From a virus, in the IMG/VR virus record IMGVR_UViG_3300029309_000174, positions 1 to 32,798 of that record: a stretch of DNA of 32,798 nt, one strand, 5' to 3'. Positions 1 through 9,800 of this stretch are shown here, in pieces (positions within the stretch are counted from its first letter, which is position 1; every line of letters begins with the position of its first letter). Below the pieces are notes generated by a model that made no database searches, was not told the origin of the DNA, and was given only the letters and a program-made list of their open reading frames with translations. The position numbers and the translations under genes were made by a program.

Positions 1-165
1 TGGGCAGAGGATGGTCTTGCTCTAGCGATTGGTAAAGATGTAATGGCAAGAATAGATGAGCGTTCAGACAAAGGTTACGCAACGCAAGTCTACTATTGCA
101 TGAGCATCGGTTCCACTCGTATGGAAGAAGAAAAAGTTGTCCAGATTGACTGTGACGAATCAGCG
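1..165. repeat. Terminal direct repeat (circular-genome overlap), left copy
   Basis: Bases 1-165 repeat at 32634-32798. The only difference is position 66 (a) against 32699 (c). Both lie in the third base of a serine codon (TCA/TCC), so the change is silent. The repeat sits inside the capsid gene, so it is most simply an assembly overlap of a circular or terminally redundant genome rather than a functional long terminal repeat. Joining the ends gives about 32,633 bp. The single mismatch suggests two strain variants in the source population, or a sequencing error. Confidence 0.93.
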
Positions 166-168
166 TAA
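1..168 (+). CDS. Major capsid protein, C-terminal part (gene split by the window ends)
   Basis: The frame is open from base 1 and ends with TAA at 166-168. It encodes the last 55 residues of the capsid protein whose N-terminal 232 residues are encoded at 31938-32633. The overlap encodes identical residues at both window ends, which fixes the join. The full protein is 287 aa. The decoration-protein gene follows 13 bases later with a GGAG ribosome site between them. See the entry at 31938 for the function. Confidence 0.9.
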   Translation, partial: WAEDGLALAIGKDVMARIDERSDKGYATQVYYCMSIGSTRMEEEKVVQIDCDESA

Positions 169-181
169 GGAGTGGTAAATT

Positions 182-664
182 ATGACTACGAAAAATTCAG
201 ACCTTGTAGCTAATTTTGAAGCCTCTCCTCAAGTTGCCAACGACAGCCAAGAGTTACACGGTGTTTTGCGTGTTGCTCAAGGTACGATTGCGTTAGCGGC
301 TGGTGATAGCACTGACAATGATATTGTCATGCTGGCTCCAATACCAAGTAATGCCTCTGTTACAGCCATTCAGGTTGCGGCAGATGCGTTAGGCGGTAGC
401 TGCACATTCAATGTTGGCATCTATCAGACAGACGGAACTGTTGTGGATGAAGACTTTTTTGCAACCTCGGTTGCAGATGGAACTACAGCCGTTGCCGACT
501 TGAGAACTGAGGCAGCAGACATCAACACGATTGGTGCAAAACTCTTCACAAATGCAGGAGAGTCATCCGATCCAGGTGGATATTACTACATAGCCGCAAC
601 ATTCAATGCCACTGGTGGCACTGGCGGTGATATGTCGTTCATTATTCACTACGTTGTAAACTAA
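182..664 (+). CDS. Putative capsid decoration/stabilisation protein (160 aa)
   Basis: This 160-aa protein follows the major capsid gene directly, with a GGAG site just upstream. It is rich in Ala, Thr, Gly and Asp, has almost no basic residues and shows the alternating hydrophobic pattern of a beta-sandwich. In BPP-1-type podophages the gene at this position encodes a small jelly-roll cement protein (Bbp16) that binds the outside of the capsid. The function here is inferred from position, size and composition; I see no diagnostic motif. A hairpin terminator follows at 671-690, which would favour high transcription of capsid plus decoration over the tail genes. Alternative: a head-closure protein. 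Confidence 0.6.
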   Translation: MTTKNSDLVANFEASPQVANDSQELHGVLRVAQGTIALAAGDSTDNDIVMLAPIPSNASVTAIQVAADALGGSCTFNVGIYQTDGTVVDEDFFATSVADGTTAVADLRTEAADINTIGAKLFTNAGESSDPGGYYYIAATFNATGGTGGDMSFIIHYVVN

Positions 665-670
665 AATTAG

Positions 671-690
671 AGGGGGCGTTATCGCCCCTT
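671..690 (+). terminator. Hairpin terminator after the capsid genes
   Basis: A perfect stem GGGGCG/CGCCCC (73-78 with 83-88 of the 600s) closes a TTAT loop and is extended by G-T and A-T pairs. It is followed by the pyrimidine tract TTCTTCTCC. The tract is not pure T, so partial read-through into the tail genes is likely. T7-like phages use a leaky terminator in the same place after the capsid gene. Confidence 0.7.
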
Positions 691-709
691 CTTCTCCAAG
701 GAGTGTTTG

Positions 710-1306
710 ATGCCCTCAGTTGTTGATATATGTAATCAGGCTATGGATTTGTTGGGGGCTGCAACTATTACAGACCTAACGCAAAACTCAAAAGAAGCCC
801 GACTGTGTAACAGAAACTTTGGGCCTGTTAGAGATTCGGTTCTACGCGCACACCCTTGGAACATAGCTATATTTAGACAAGAATTAGCAAAAGACTCAGC
901 CGCTCCTGCTTTTGGCTTTTCCTCACAATTCACATTACCCACAGACCCTTTTTGTCTGCGTGTTATTTCGTTTTGGAATAGTAATGTAAATAATGATCTC
1001 GCTGCTTACGACAGTAATGTTATGTTTAAAGTTGAAGGCAGAAAGGTTCTTAGCAACGAAGACACTTGCAACATTGTTTACATTGGCAGAGAAGAAGACA
1101 CAGAACAATATGATGCGCTTCTCTCAAGCACCATAGCACACCGTCTGGCATCAGATGTTGGATACGCGATCACTGGCAGTAACTCTATAGCGCAACAAAT
1201 GTTTAGTCTTTACGAGCAAAGGCTGAAAGAAGCCAAAGGCGTTGACAGTATGGAAGGATTCCCAGAGCAACCACAGGCAGACGATTTCACAAACATTAGG
1301 TTGTAA
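710..1306 (+). CDS. Tail tubular protein A (T7 gp11-like)
   Basis: This 198-aa protein fits the gatekeeper/tail tubular protein A family, which forms the ring between portal and nozzle in podoviruses. The N-terminus (VVDICNQAMDLLGAATI) is the usual opening of this family, followed by the typical R-x-x-HPWN segment near residue 47. Size matches T7 gp11 (about 196 aa). I chose the ATG at 710 because AAGGAG lies six bases upstream; a TTG at 707 is possible. The next gene, tail tubular protein B, starts two bases after the stop, as in T7. Confidence 0.88.
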   Translation: MPSVVDICNQAMDLLGAATITDLTQNSKEARLCNRNFGPVRDSVLRAHPWNIAIFRQELAKDSAAPAFGFSSQFTLPTDPFCLRVISFWNSNVNNDLAAYDSNVMFKVEGRKVLSNEDTCNIVYIGREEDTEQYDALLSSTIAHRLASDVGYAITGSNSIAQQMFSLYEQRLKEAKGVDSMEGFPEQPQADDFTNIRL

Positions 1307-1308
1307 GC

Positions 1309-4044
1309 ATGGCAAGAATATCCAGCATTATTACAAACTTTCGGGCTGGTGCTATCTCGCCTCGTCTTGAAGGGCGTATTGATTTAGAAAAATACAACCA
1401 AGCTGCAAAAACATTGCAGAATATGATTGTGTTCCCTCAAGGTGGCATAACAAGAAGACCTGGAACTACATTTGCTGGTGCGTCAAAAGACGGCGGCAAA
1501 GTTAGACTTATTAACTTTGAATTTTCTGATGAACAGGCTTATGTGCTTGAGTTTGGCACAAACTATATAAGAGTTTATAGAGATGGCGGTATTGTAACAA
1601 ATGCCACAAAAACAATAACAGGGATCACAGCGGCAAATCCTGCTGTTGTTACCGCAAGCTCACATGGTTTTAACAATGGTGATAGAGTTTTTATCACAGG
1701 TGTCGTAGGCATGACACAAGTAAATAATTTAGAATTTACGGTTGCTGGTAAAACCACAAACACATTTCAGTTATCTGGTGTTAACAGCACAAGTTTTGAT
1801 TCCTACTCAAGCGGCGGCACAGCGGCAACTATTGTAGAGATAACAACAACTTATTCTGCAACTGAAATATTTGAGCTTAATTTTGCTCAGTCAGCAGATA
1901 CATTGTTTTTAGCTCACAAAAGTCACGAGCCAGCAAAATTAGTGAGAACTGTTGCTCATACTGGCTGGACATTATCAGATATTGATTTTGTCGATGGCCC
2001 ATATCTTGATGAAAATATTACAACTACGACATTATTTTCTTCTGCAAACACAGGATCAGTAACAATCACTGCATCAGCAAGCTTATTTGCAAGCACAGAT
2101 GTTGGAAGATTGATACGGTTTCGAGAGGTTATCGAAGCAGAGCATGACGCTTGGGCGGCTAGTACAACTTACGCACAGAATGATTTGGTTCGTCACGGCA
2201 ATAATGTTTACAAAAAAACTGATTCTGGATCAGATGCAAGTGGGTCAACACCGCCTGTCCACACTACGGGATCAAAAACCTACGGAGCTATAACGTGGGA
2301 GTTTCAGCACAATGGATTTGGTCATGTGAAAATAACTGGTTTTACGAGTGCTACGGAAGTTACCGCAACTTTTAAAAATACAGCAGGGGTTTTGCCAGCA
2401 AGTGTAGTTGGGAGCGGCACACCGACAACATTGTGGTCATTAGGCAGTTTTAGCGCGACAACAGGCTTTCCAAAGGCGTTGGGCTTCTACGAGGAGCGTT
2501 TGTACTTTGCTGGCACTACAGACCAGCCACAGACCATATTTGGGTCAGTATCGGCTGATTTTGAGAACCATACTCCTGGAACGTTAGATGACAGTGCAGT
2601 AAACTTTACGATAGCATCCGATCAGGTAAACGTCATAAAACATCTTTTGCCAGCAAGGTTTTTACAAGTTCTAACTACAAGTGCAGAGTTTACGCTATCT
2701 GGTGGCACAGGATCAACGCCAGTATCGCCAACAAACGTAAACGTGTTGCGTGAAACTACGTTTGGCACTTCAGATATAAGACCGTTGAGGGCTGGAAACA
2801 GCACGATCTTGCTTCAAAAAGGGCAGGAGAAAGTAAAAGAAATAACATTTGATTTAGACACAGATGGCTTGCTTGGTATTGATTTGAGTATTTTAGCGGA
2901 TCACTTGCCTAGAGGCGGCTTAACAGACATGGTATGGCAGCAAGAGCCAGAGCTAATTGTCTGGTTCGTTCACGATGATGGTAGATTGATTGGCCTTACA
3001 TACGACAGAGCCAACGGTGCGGTAGGGTGGCATGAACACCCAATCAGCGGCACAAGCGCACACGCTACGATAACGGTTAGTGATTTTGCAAACATAGCTG
3101 TGGGAACAACATTAGTATTAACGAAAAGCGATGGCACTACTGTTACATTTACATCAGAGGCTGCTGGCAGTTCTGCGCCATCGTCAACACTTGGGTTTAG
3201 GCCAAATACAAACAATGACACAACAGCAGATAATATTTTTACTGCAATCAATGCTCATGCAGATTTTACAGTTGAAAACCCAGCCGCAAGTGTAGTCACA
3301 ATAAAAGAATCTGCGCCTACCCCTAGCGGATTGTTGTCAATCAAAAGCTCCGACACAACAAGACTAACCACAACAAATCAGGCAAGAGCTATTGTTGAAA
3401 GCATTACAGCTATTCCAAGCGGCGCAGAAGATCAGGTCTATTTGTCTGTAAGGCGTGAAATCAACGGAAGCACTGTAAGACACATTGCTTTCATCAACAC
3501 AATATTTTTTAATGATGAGGTGACAGACGCATTTTTCGTAGACAATGGGCTGACGTATAGTGGTGCATCAACAACAACAATATCTGGTCTAAATCACCTA
3601 GAAGGTGAGATTGTATCAATATTAGCAGATGGCTCAACCCACCCAGATAAAACAGTTTCTAATGGCAAGGTCACATTAGAAAGAGACACAACAAAGGCAC
3701 ACATAGGATTTGGGTACAAGTCGTTTGTTGAAACATTAAGACTTGAGGGTGGTGCAGAGGATGGTATATCTCAGGGCAAAATAAAAAGGATACATGGTGT
3801 AACTGCTAGGTTCTTAAATACGGTTGGCGCAGAGATAGGGCCAGATACGAGTAATTTAGATAGACTGCCATTTAGAGACAGTAGTATGGCTATGGATGAG
3901 GCTGTGCCTTTGTTCACAGGCGATAAAGAGGTTTCGTTTCCATCAGGATATGACAATGACGCACAAATTGTGATACAACAGTCTCAGCCATTGCCTATGA
4001 CAATATTGGCTATAATGAGAAGGTCAAATACATTCGATGCTTAG
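1309..4044 (+). CDS. Tail tubular protein B / nozzle (T7 gp12-like)
   Basis: This 911-aa protein opens with a segment typical of podovirus nozzle proteins (NFRAGAISPRLEGR), then QNMIVFPQGGITRRPGT. It forms the tip of the tail tube through which DNA leaves. A central region (about residues 395-560) carries the conserved FYEERLYFAG and GLTDMVWQQEP segments. There are Thr/Ser/Gly-rich beta inserts at about 100-180 and 580-690, which probably make the protein longer than T7 gp12 (794 aa). It sits directly behind tail tubular protein A and overlaps the next gene by 8 bases. Confidence 0.88.
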   Translation: MARISSIITNFRAGAISPRLEGRIDLEKYNQAAKTLQNMIVFPQGGITRRPGTTFAGASKDGGKVRLINFEFSDEQAYVLEFGTNYIRVYRDGGIVTNATKTITGITAANPAVVTASSHGFNNGDRVFITGVVGMTQVNNLEFTVAGKTTNTFQLSGVNSTSFDSYSSGGTAATIVEITTTYSATEIFELNFAQSADTLFLAHKSHEPAKLVRTVAHTGWTLSDIDFVDGPYLDENITTTTLFSSANTGSVTITASASLFASTDVGRLIRFREVIEAEHDAWAASTTYAQNDLVRHGNNVYKKTDSGSDASGSTPPVHTTGSKTYGAITWEFQHNGFGHVKITGFTSATEVTATFKNTAGVLPASVVGSGTPTTLWSLGSFSATTGFPKALGFYEERLYFAGTTDQPQTIFGSVSADFENHTPGTLDDSAVNFTIASDQVNVIKHLLPARFLQVLTTSAEFTLSGGTGSTPVSPTNVNVLRETTFGTSDIRPLRAGNSTILLQKGQEKVKEITFDLDTDGLLGIDLSILADHLPRGGLTDMVWQQEPELIVWFVHDDGRLIGLTYDRANGAVGWHEHPISGTSAHATITVSDFANIAVGTTLVLTKSDGTTVTFTSEAAGSSAPSSTLGFRPNTNNDTTADNIFTAINAHADFTVENPAASVVTIKESAPTPSGLLSIKSSDTTRLTTTNQARAIVESITAIPSGAEDQVYLSVRREINGSTVRHIAFINTIFFNDEVTDAFFVDNGLTYSGASTTTISGLNHLEGEIVSILADGSTHPDKTVSNGKVTLERDTTKAHIGFGYKSFVETLRLEGGAEDGISQGKIKRIHGVTARFLNTVGAEIGPDTSNLDRLPFRDSSMAMDEAVPLFTGDKEVSFPSGYDNDAQIVIQQSQPLPMTILAIMRRSNTFDA

Positions 4045-4459
4045 TATTGAGAAAATGACTCGGTTTCATATAGATAAAATAAAAACGCCATTTGAGATTC
4101 GACAGTCATACAAAGATGTTTTTATCAATGATACTAACTCCCCATCTTATGCTGGGGTTGTAAATAATGAGGTTGTGGCTGTAGGTGGCGCAAGCGTTAT
4201 GTGGGATGGCGTTGGCGAGGCTTGGTACATGGTAAGTCAAGAGGGTTTATTAAGACCTTACATGATAGCAAAATATGCAGGAATAATGTTAGATCACATA
4301 CAAGAGGATTTTCATTTACACAGATTGCAAGCAAGCGTTAGGGGGCAAGACAAGATTGCAAATAGATTTGTAAAATGGCTTGGCTTCAAGGAAGAGGGTG
4401 TTATGGAGCGATACGGCCCCAATAAAGCAGACTACATAAGATATGCGAGGTTGGTGTAA
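4037..4459 (+). CDS. GNAT-fold protein at the T7 gp13 position
   Basis: This 140-aa protein is the size of T7 gp13 and occupies its exact syntenic place, between nozzle and gp14-like protein. The C-terminal half has an acetyltransferase-like pattern: LLRPYMIAKYAG helix, HLHRLQASV strand, then ANRFVKWLGFKEEGVMERYGP, the usual end of GNAT enzymes. Phage proteins of this class (DUF2833) are annotated either as virion assembly factors or as acetyltransferases. Whether it still binds acetyl-CoA cannot be told from sequence. The stop TAA shares a base with the ATG of the next gene. Confidence 0.75.
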   Translation: MLSIEKMTRFHIDKIKTPFEIRQSYKDVFINDTNSPSYAGVVNNEVVAVGGASVMWDGVGEAWYMVSQEGLLRPYMIAKYAGIMLDHIQEDFHLHRLQASVRGQDKIANRFVKWLGFKEEGVMERYGPNKADYIRYARLV

Positions 4460-4926
4460 TGGATCCATTTACAGCAGCGGCAGTAGCAGCGTCAGCAACC
4501 TCAACAGTCATGGGTTTCACGGGCGGCAAAGGGGCGGCAAAGTCAGCAGCGGCAATTGGCGAATATAACGCTAAACTTGCAGAGCAAGAAAAAATACTTT
4601 TGCGAAGAAAAAAAGTAGCAGAAGAAGCTAGTTTGCGTGAAAATAACGCTAGAGTTATGGCAACTCAAAATGTTGCAACAGCGGCATCAGGGATACAAAT
4701 GTCAGGAAGCCCATATTTGGCTGCTGCTGACGCTTTTTTCAACACAGAAATGGATGCTTTAAATATACAGTATGCTGCTGACATTGAAGATTTTGCAAAA
4801 ACTAATGAAGCAAACTTAGCAAGGGCAGAAGGAAGGGCTAAACAAAAAGCACTTCAGACTCAAGCGTATCAAACTTTGCTTTCTGGCGGTTCAAAAACAT
4901 TCCAGCAATACAAAATGTTAAGTTGA
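4459..4926 (+). CDS. Internal virion protein (T7 gp14-like position)
   Basis: This 155-aa protein has an Ala/Thr/Ser-rich N-terminus (DPFTAAAVAASATSTVMGF) that could insert in a membrane. A long Ala-, Glu-, Lys- and Gln-rich helical region follows (about 25-140). The motif ATAASGIQMSGSP near residue 75 is common in podovirus internal proteins at this location. T7 gp14 is an ejected protein thought to form the outer-membrane part of the DNA translocation channel. That role is inferred from gene order and composition. Confidence 0.72.
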   Translation: MDPFTAAAVAASATSTVMGFTGGKGAAKSAAAIGEYNAKLAEQEKILLRRKKVAEEASLRENNARVMATQNVATAASGIQMSGSPYLAAADAFFNTEMDALNIQYAADIEDFAKTNEANLARAEGRAKQKALQTQAYQTLLSGGSKTFQQYKMLS

Positions 4927-4934
4927 GGTAGCAG

Positions 4935-6830
4935 ATGGTGAAAATACCTACAGTTGAAAGACAAGTTCAGTTATCCGCTGGCTCACTAGGCCCAAGAGCA
5001 AACACTGGTGCGTTTACGGCTCCAGGAAGGGCTGCTGCAAATTTTGCTGAAACTGCAAGTGATGTTGTGACAAACTTTGCAAAAATGGAAGCAGAAGAAG
5101 AAGACAACAGAATTAAAAGAGAAGAATATGGCAATGCTTTTGACTTAGCAACGGAACACGTTTTTGCTGATAAATCAACTAACACTACAGACGCAAAAAA
5201 AAGTTTTGATGCTTTTGAAAAAAAGTTGATGGCAGATATTGATAAAAAGGGATACAGCAAAAGACGGTCAAATTTAGTCAAGGGTCATATGTTTAAGATG
5301 TTAGCGCAACAAAAATTTAATGCAAAAAACGAAGCATTTAAAAGAGGTCATTTTGCATCAGGTGTTGCTGCATCTTCAGACGTTTCTAAAATTATAGAAC
5401 AAATAAAAACATTTCCTGTTGGCAGCACTACGCGTGACTTTTTGGAATCAGAGGCGAGGCGTATGGTAGAAATAGACGAGACAAAAGGTTATTCGTCTAG
5501 TGCCTATAATTACGACTCCTCAAATCTTACAAAGACGTTAGATGATTTGAAATCAGATTCAATTAGAAGCAATCTTCAAAATGAAATAAGAGCTGCTTCT
5601 AGTCCAGAACAGTTGAGTGAAATTGAAAGTAAAATTAAGAATAATCCTGATTTAGAAGCCCCAGAAGAAAGTGTTCTATTTAGTCAAATTGATGGGCAAA
5701 AAACAAAAATTAAATCTAATCTTATAGCAACTGCTGCAAATCATATAGATGTTCAAAACATTGGTGAGAATGATTTTTCAACGATTGAGGCAGCACAAGC
5801 AAAATTTGAAAAAGCTAAAAACGGAGACTTTGGAAATAATACGGAAGCTCAAGCTATTTGGAATTCATCAGATGAGGCAACAAGAGCAACTATTGTTGAA
5901 AGAATGCAAGAAAATGTGCGCGATGCTGAGAGAAAAATTACTTTTATAAATGCCAGTAATGATAAAAAACGACAAATTAAAAATGACGAAATTTATACAG
6001 ATATTAAAGAAGAATTAAGAAAACCAGACCCTGATCCTAATATGATTCAAAAAATAAATGAAGCAGACTTTAAGGGGGTTGATGGGGAGAGTTTTAGAAG
6101 CCAATTGCTTGATTTAGCCGGAAGGCGTGCGCGAGGTGAAATAATTAGTGATTCTGCCCCAATTATATACAGAGATATTGACCAAGGTATTAAAACAAAA
6201 AGAATTAATAGTGTTACACAAAAATTTACATTGCCATCTGAGGTTGGGAAAGAGGGGTTTGCAAACAGAGTAAGTTTTACAGAAGGTAAAAGTATTCTTG
6301 ACAGACAAGGGGTTACAATTAGCGATCAAAACGCAGATGATTTTGAAAAAGACATTAGAACTTTTCAAAACGCAGCCACGTCTGTTGAGCAAGCTAAAAG
6401 GGCAAAAGATTTAGCGCGATTTAAAGTTTTTTTAGACCTTAACAAACAGCTAGTTTTAGGCAACAAAGCATATGTAAATTTTGATCCCACAGGTGACACA
6501 AGGTTTTACGATTTTACTCAACAGATGAGAATTAGATTTATTGAAGGTTTAGAAAAAGGAATTAGTGTAGATTCGCTTTTAAATCCAAGAGATAAAAATA
6601 ACTACATTCTTAAAGATGATGACTATTATGCTATTACTATAGAGCAACAATTAAACAACATAGCATCAGGTTTTGAAGATGCAGAGTCTCCAACTTTAGA
6701 TGATTTAAGACCACCTCAAAGATTGCCAGGGGAAACGCCAGCGCAATATTATGAATCAGACAGATACAAGTTATATGTAACAAGTGGTAAACAAAAGTTG
6801 TTTGAACAGATGATGCTTGAGGCTGATTAA
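4935..6830 (+). CDS. Internal virion / ejection protein (T7 gp15-like position)
   Basis: This 631-aa protein is strongly helical and charged throughout, without signal peptide or TM segment. The N-terminus (ERQVQLSAGSLGPR) is a frequent opening for podovirus gp15-type proteins. Size and position between gp14-like and gp16-like genes support an ejected core protein. I see no catalytic motif. The gene is distinctly AT-rich compared with its neighbours. Starts with ATG eight bases after the previous stop. Confidence 0.7.
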   Translation: MVKIPTVERQVQLSAGSLGPRANTGAFTAPGRAAANFAETASDVVTNFAKMEAEEEDNRIKREEYGNAFDLATEHVFADKSTNTTDAKKSFDAFEKKLMADIDKKGYSKRRSNLVKGHMFKMLAQQKFNAKNEAFKRGHFASGVAASSDVSKIIEQIKTFPVGSTTRDFLESEARRMVEIDETKGYSSSAYNYDSSNLTKTLDDLKSDSIRSNLQNEIRAASSPEQLSEIESKIKNNPDLEAPEESVLFSQIDGQKTKIKSNLIATAANHIDVQNIGENDFSTIEAAQAKFEKAKNGDFGNNTEAQAIWNSSDEATRATIVERMQENVRDAERKITFINASNDKKRQIKNDEIYTDIKEELRKPDPDPNMIQKINEADFKGVDGESFRSQLLDLAGRRARGEIISDSAPIIYRDIDQGIKTKRINSVTQKFTLPSEVGKEGFANRVSFTEGKSILDRQGVTISDQNADDFEKDIRTFQNAATSVEQAKRAKDLARFKVFLDLNKQLVLGNKAYVNFDPTGDTRFYDFTQQMRIRFIEGLEKGISVDSLLNPRDKNNYILKDDDYYAITIEQQLNNIASGFEDAESPTLDDLRPPQRLPGETPAQYYESDRYKLYVTSGKQKLFEQMMLEAD

Positions 6831-6831
6831 A

Positions 6832-9800
6832 ATGTCTGAATTTGGCTCAACTATTGAAACTCTTAAGGCTGCTGGATTTAGCGAAGAAGAGATAAATCAA
6901 CATACTAAAAATAGTGTTTCTGAGTTAGTGGCTGCTGGCTTTGATAATGATGAAATCAATGATTACGTCGGAATTACAAGGAATGATAAGCCAAGTTTAA
7001 TACAGCCCATTCAAGAATATTGGCAAAGCATTAGTGAAGAAACTAGAACACATTTCAACAAAGATACTTTAGAGGCTGAAATTGAAGTTATGGGCGTACC
7101 GCTAGAAACACTTGAGGAAGCAGGAGAAAAAGTAAAACAAGACGTACAAAAAGTTAAGAAATGGGCAGTAGGCAGTGACGCTGAGTTTGGAGAATACTGG
7201 GCCAGAGGCATTGGTAAGTCAAATATAAACCTAGCATTGCAGTACCATGCTGGCGTAAATATTCCGACTGCTGCATCAGCAGAAGACGCTCTTATGCCAG
7301 AGCCAGAAGATACTGGACACATAGAAAGGTGGTGGGAAAGCATTTCAGCAATTGGGGCTGACTTGCCTAGTTTTTTGGCTGGTGGTTTTGTAGGCAACAG
7401 ACTTAGTGGGGGTAATCCTTATGCTACTGGATTTGCTGCTGGATTTACTAATGACTCCATCAAAACAATGTATATAGAAGCGTTGCAAAAAGGCGAGGTA
7501 AAAAATTTTAAGGAGTGGTGGGGAATATTTGTAGATCATGGTTTTAAAGAAGGTGTAAAATCAGGAGTCACTTTGGGAACTGCTATGGGATTGCCAAAAA
7601 CGCTTGGTGTTAAAAACTCCATTATTGGCAATTATGCGACTCAATATGTTGCTTTCACAGGAATGGGTGCTTTGCTTGAAGGCAAAATGCCAACTTCTGA
7701 TGAGCTTATAAATACCGCGCTTGTGCTTGGAACTTTTGCTGGTGTTGAAGGTGCTGTTAAGGGAAGGGAGATGGTTCTTAAACGCAGCAAGGAAAGCAAC
7801 AAGACACCATCAGAAGTTGTAGCAGAAGTTATTTCAGACCCGCGAAAAATGGAAGATGTTGCAAGCACAAACATAAAAGAATTTAGAGATAAGACAGAAC
7901 CGATAGAAGCCATGGAACCATTTGTTGAGGCATCTGCCCCAAAGGTTCCCGAACCCAAAAGACCAGAAGCTATAGAGCCTACAAAACCAGAGCCTGTTGC
8001 AGAGCCTGTAGCACCAGAGGTGCTTTCTGATGCGGTCAACGCCATTAACAGCCGAGTTCAAGTTGAGCCGCCTAGCACAGGGTATTTTGGTGGCAAGTTA
8101 AAAGATTTTAGGAGTCAGTTTGTAACTCAATATATAGACAAACTACACCCTATCTTAAACGCAGTAAGAAGATTTGAAGAGGCTGGCGGTAAATTTGACA
8201 GTGCTATGAACCCATATCTATCGGCAAGAATACAGCCGGGAATGATTGGCAGAGGGATGCACGCAATTCGCTTTGGCACTCTTGATTTTAAAACATTGAA
8301 AACAAATGGGAAATCGCTAAAAGAAGTTTTTGATCCAATTAAAAACACAAAGGATATTGCGGAGTTAAGAAGTTTTTTAGTTGCAAAACGCGCTTTGGAA
8401 CTTGAAAGCCAAGGCAGAAAACATGGCATACCTTTGCCAGAGTCGCGCACTGTTGTTACAGAACTTCAAGGCAAGTATGGGGGCATAGCCAAAGAAGTCG
8501 TTGAGTTACAAACAAGGATAGTGGACTACATGGTTGACAGCGGCGTTATAAGCAGAAAAGACGCCAACCTCATGCTTGAAGCCAACAAAGACTATGTTCC
8601 ATTCTACAGGGTTTTAGAAGAGCCGCTTGTCAAAGGCAGCAATGAATTTGGCAGATCTGTAAAAAATCCATACAGACGGCTAGTTGGGTCTGAGCGTCAG
8701 ATTTTAGATCCAATACAAAGCATCTATGGGAATGTTATTCATCACATGACCATAGCTGAAAGAAACAAGTCATTTGTTGATTTTATTGAGATGGTTGAGC
8801 AAAGACCAGAAATTTTCCCAGAAATCTCAAAAGTGCTGGGAAGAGTGAAAACAACAAAAGTAGAAGCCAAAGAAATGGCAGAGGCTTTTGATTCTCCTAT
8901 CAGGCCAGAGTTTGCCGAAGGCATCACGGTATTTAGGCGTGAGCATGGAATAGTAAATGATAGACAGATAGCCATTTACAGGAATGGCAAAAGAGAGGTG
9001 TGGGAAGTAGGGCCAGAATTAGCACAGGCATTTAAGAACACCAACAGATACGAGGCAGGTCTAATTGTAAAGTTTTTGTCTGTGCCATCAAGGTTGTTAA
9101 GGGCTGGTGCAACTTTAGCCCCAGATTTTATGCTGCGTAACTTTAACAGAGACACGGTAACATCTGCAATTATGTCGGACAAAGGTTTCATACCGTTTGT
9201 TCATTCAACGCAAGGGTTTTGGCACATGCTGAAATCTGACAAGTTGTACCAAGAATGGACAAAATCAGGTGCAATGCAATCCATGATGATAAGTATGGAC
9301 AGGACTTATCTACAAAAGAATGTAAAAGATTTTTTGATCGGCGGTAAGGTTCGCAACCAAATAAGCAATCCACTGGAAATGTTGCGTATAACAGCAGAGT
9401 TATTTGAAAGCACTTCAAGAATTGGTAACTACAAACTGTCTCACAAGCATCTAAGCAGACGTAACGAACAATTTTCTGACAGAGATATTATAGAGCGTTC
9501 TGGTTTTGAAAGCCGTGATTTAACTATTGATTTTGCTAAAATTGGCACGAAAGTTCAAATGATAAATCAAATATCCGCTTTTTTTAACGCACGTTTGCAA
9601 GGATACGCACGACTATATCAGGCATTTAAGGAAAAGCCAGCATACACAAGTTACCAAATATTTAAGTATATCACCTTGCCCAGTATTGGCCTCTGGTATG
9701 TCAACCATGATGACCCTCGTTATCAACAACTTCCAGCTTGGCAAAAAGATTTGTTTTGGATTGTTATTACGCCAGAAATGGGCATAGGTGACTCTATGGT

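Noticed and set aside
1526-1532. CTGATGA core-like string on the plus strand (also 7697-7703 and 29947-29953)
   Set aside because: These sit inside clear coding genes and I found no GAAA with the required flanking stems. Only the 24713-24766 copy has the full hammerhead fold.
7641-8045. Long minus-strand open frame, rich in Ser/Gly/Ala
   Set aside because: A shadow of the Pro/Glu/Lys-rich linker of the large ejection protein; its composition is explained by the opposite-strand codons.
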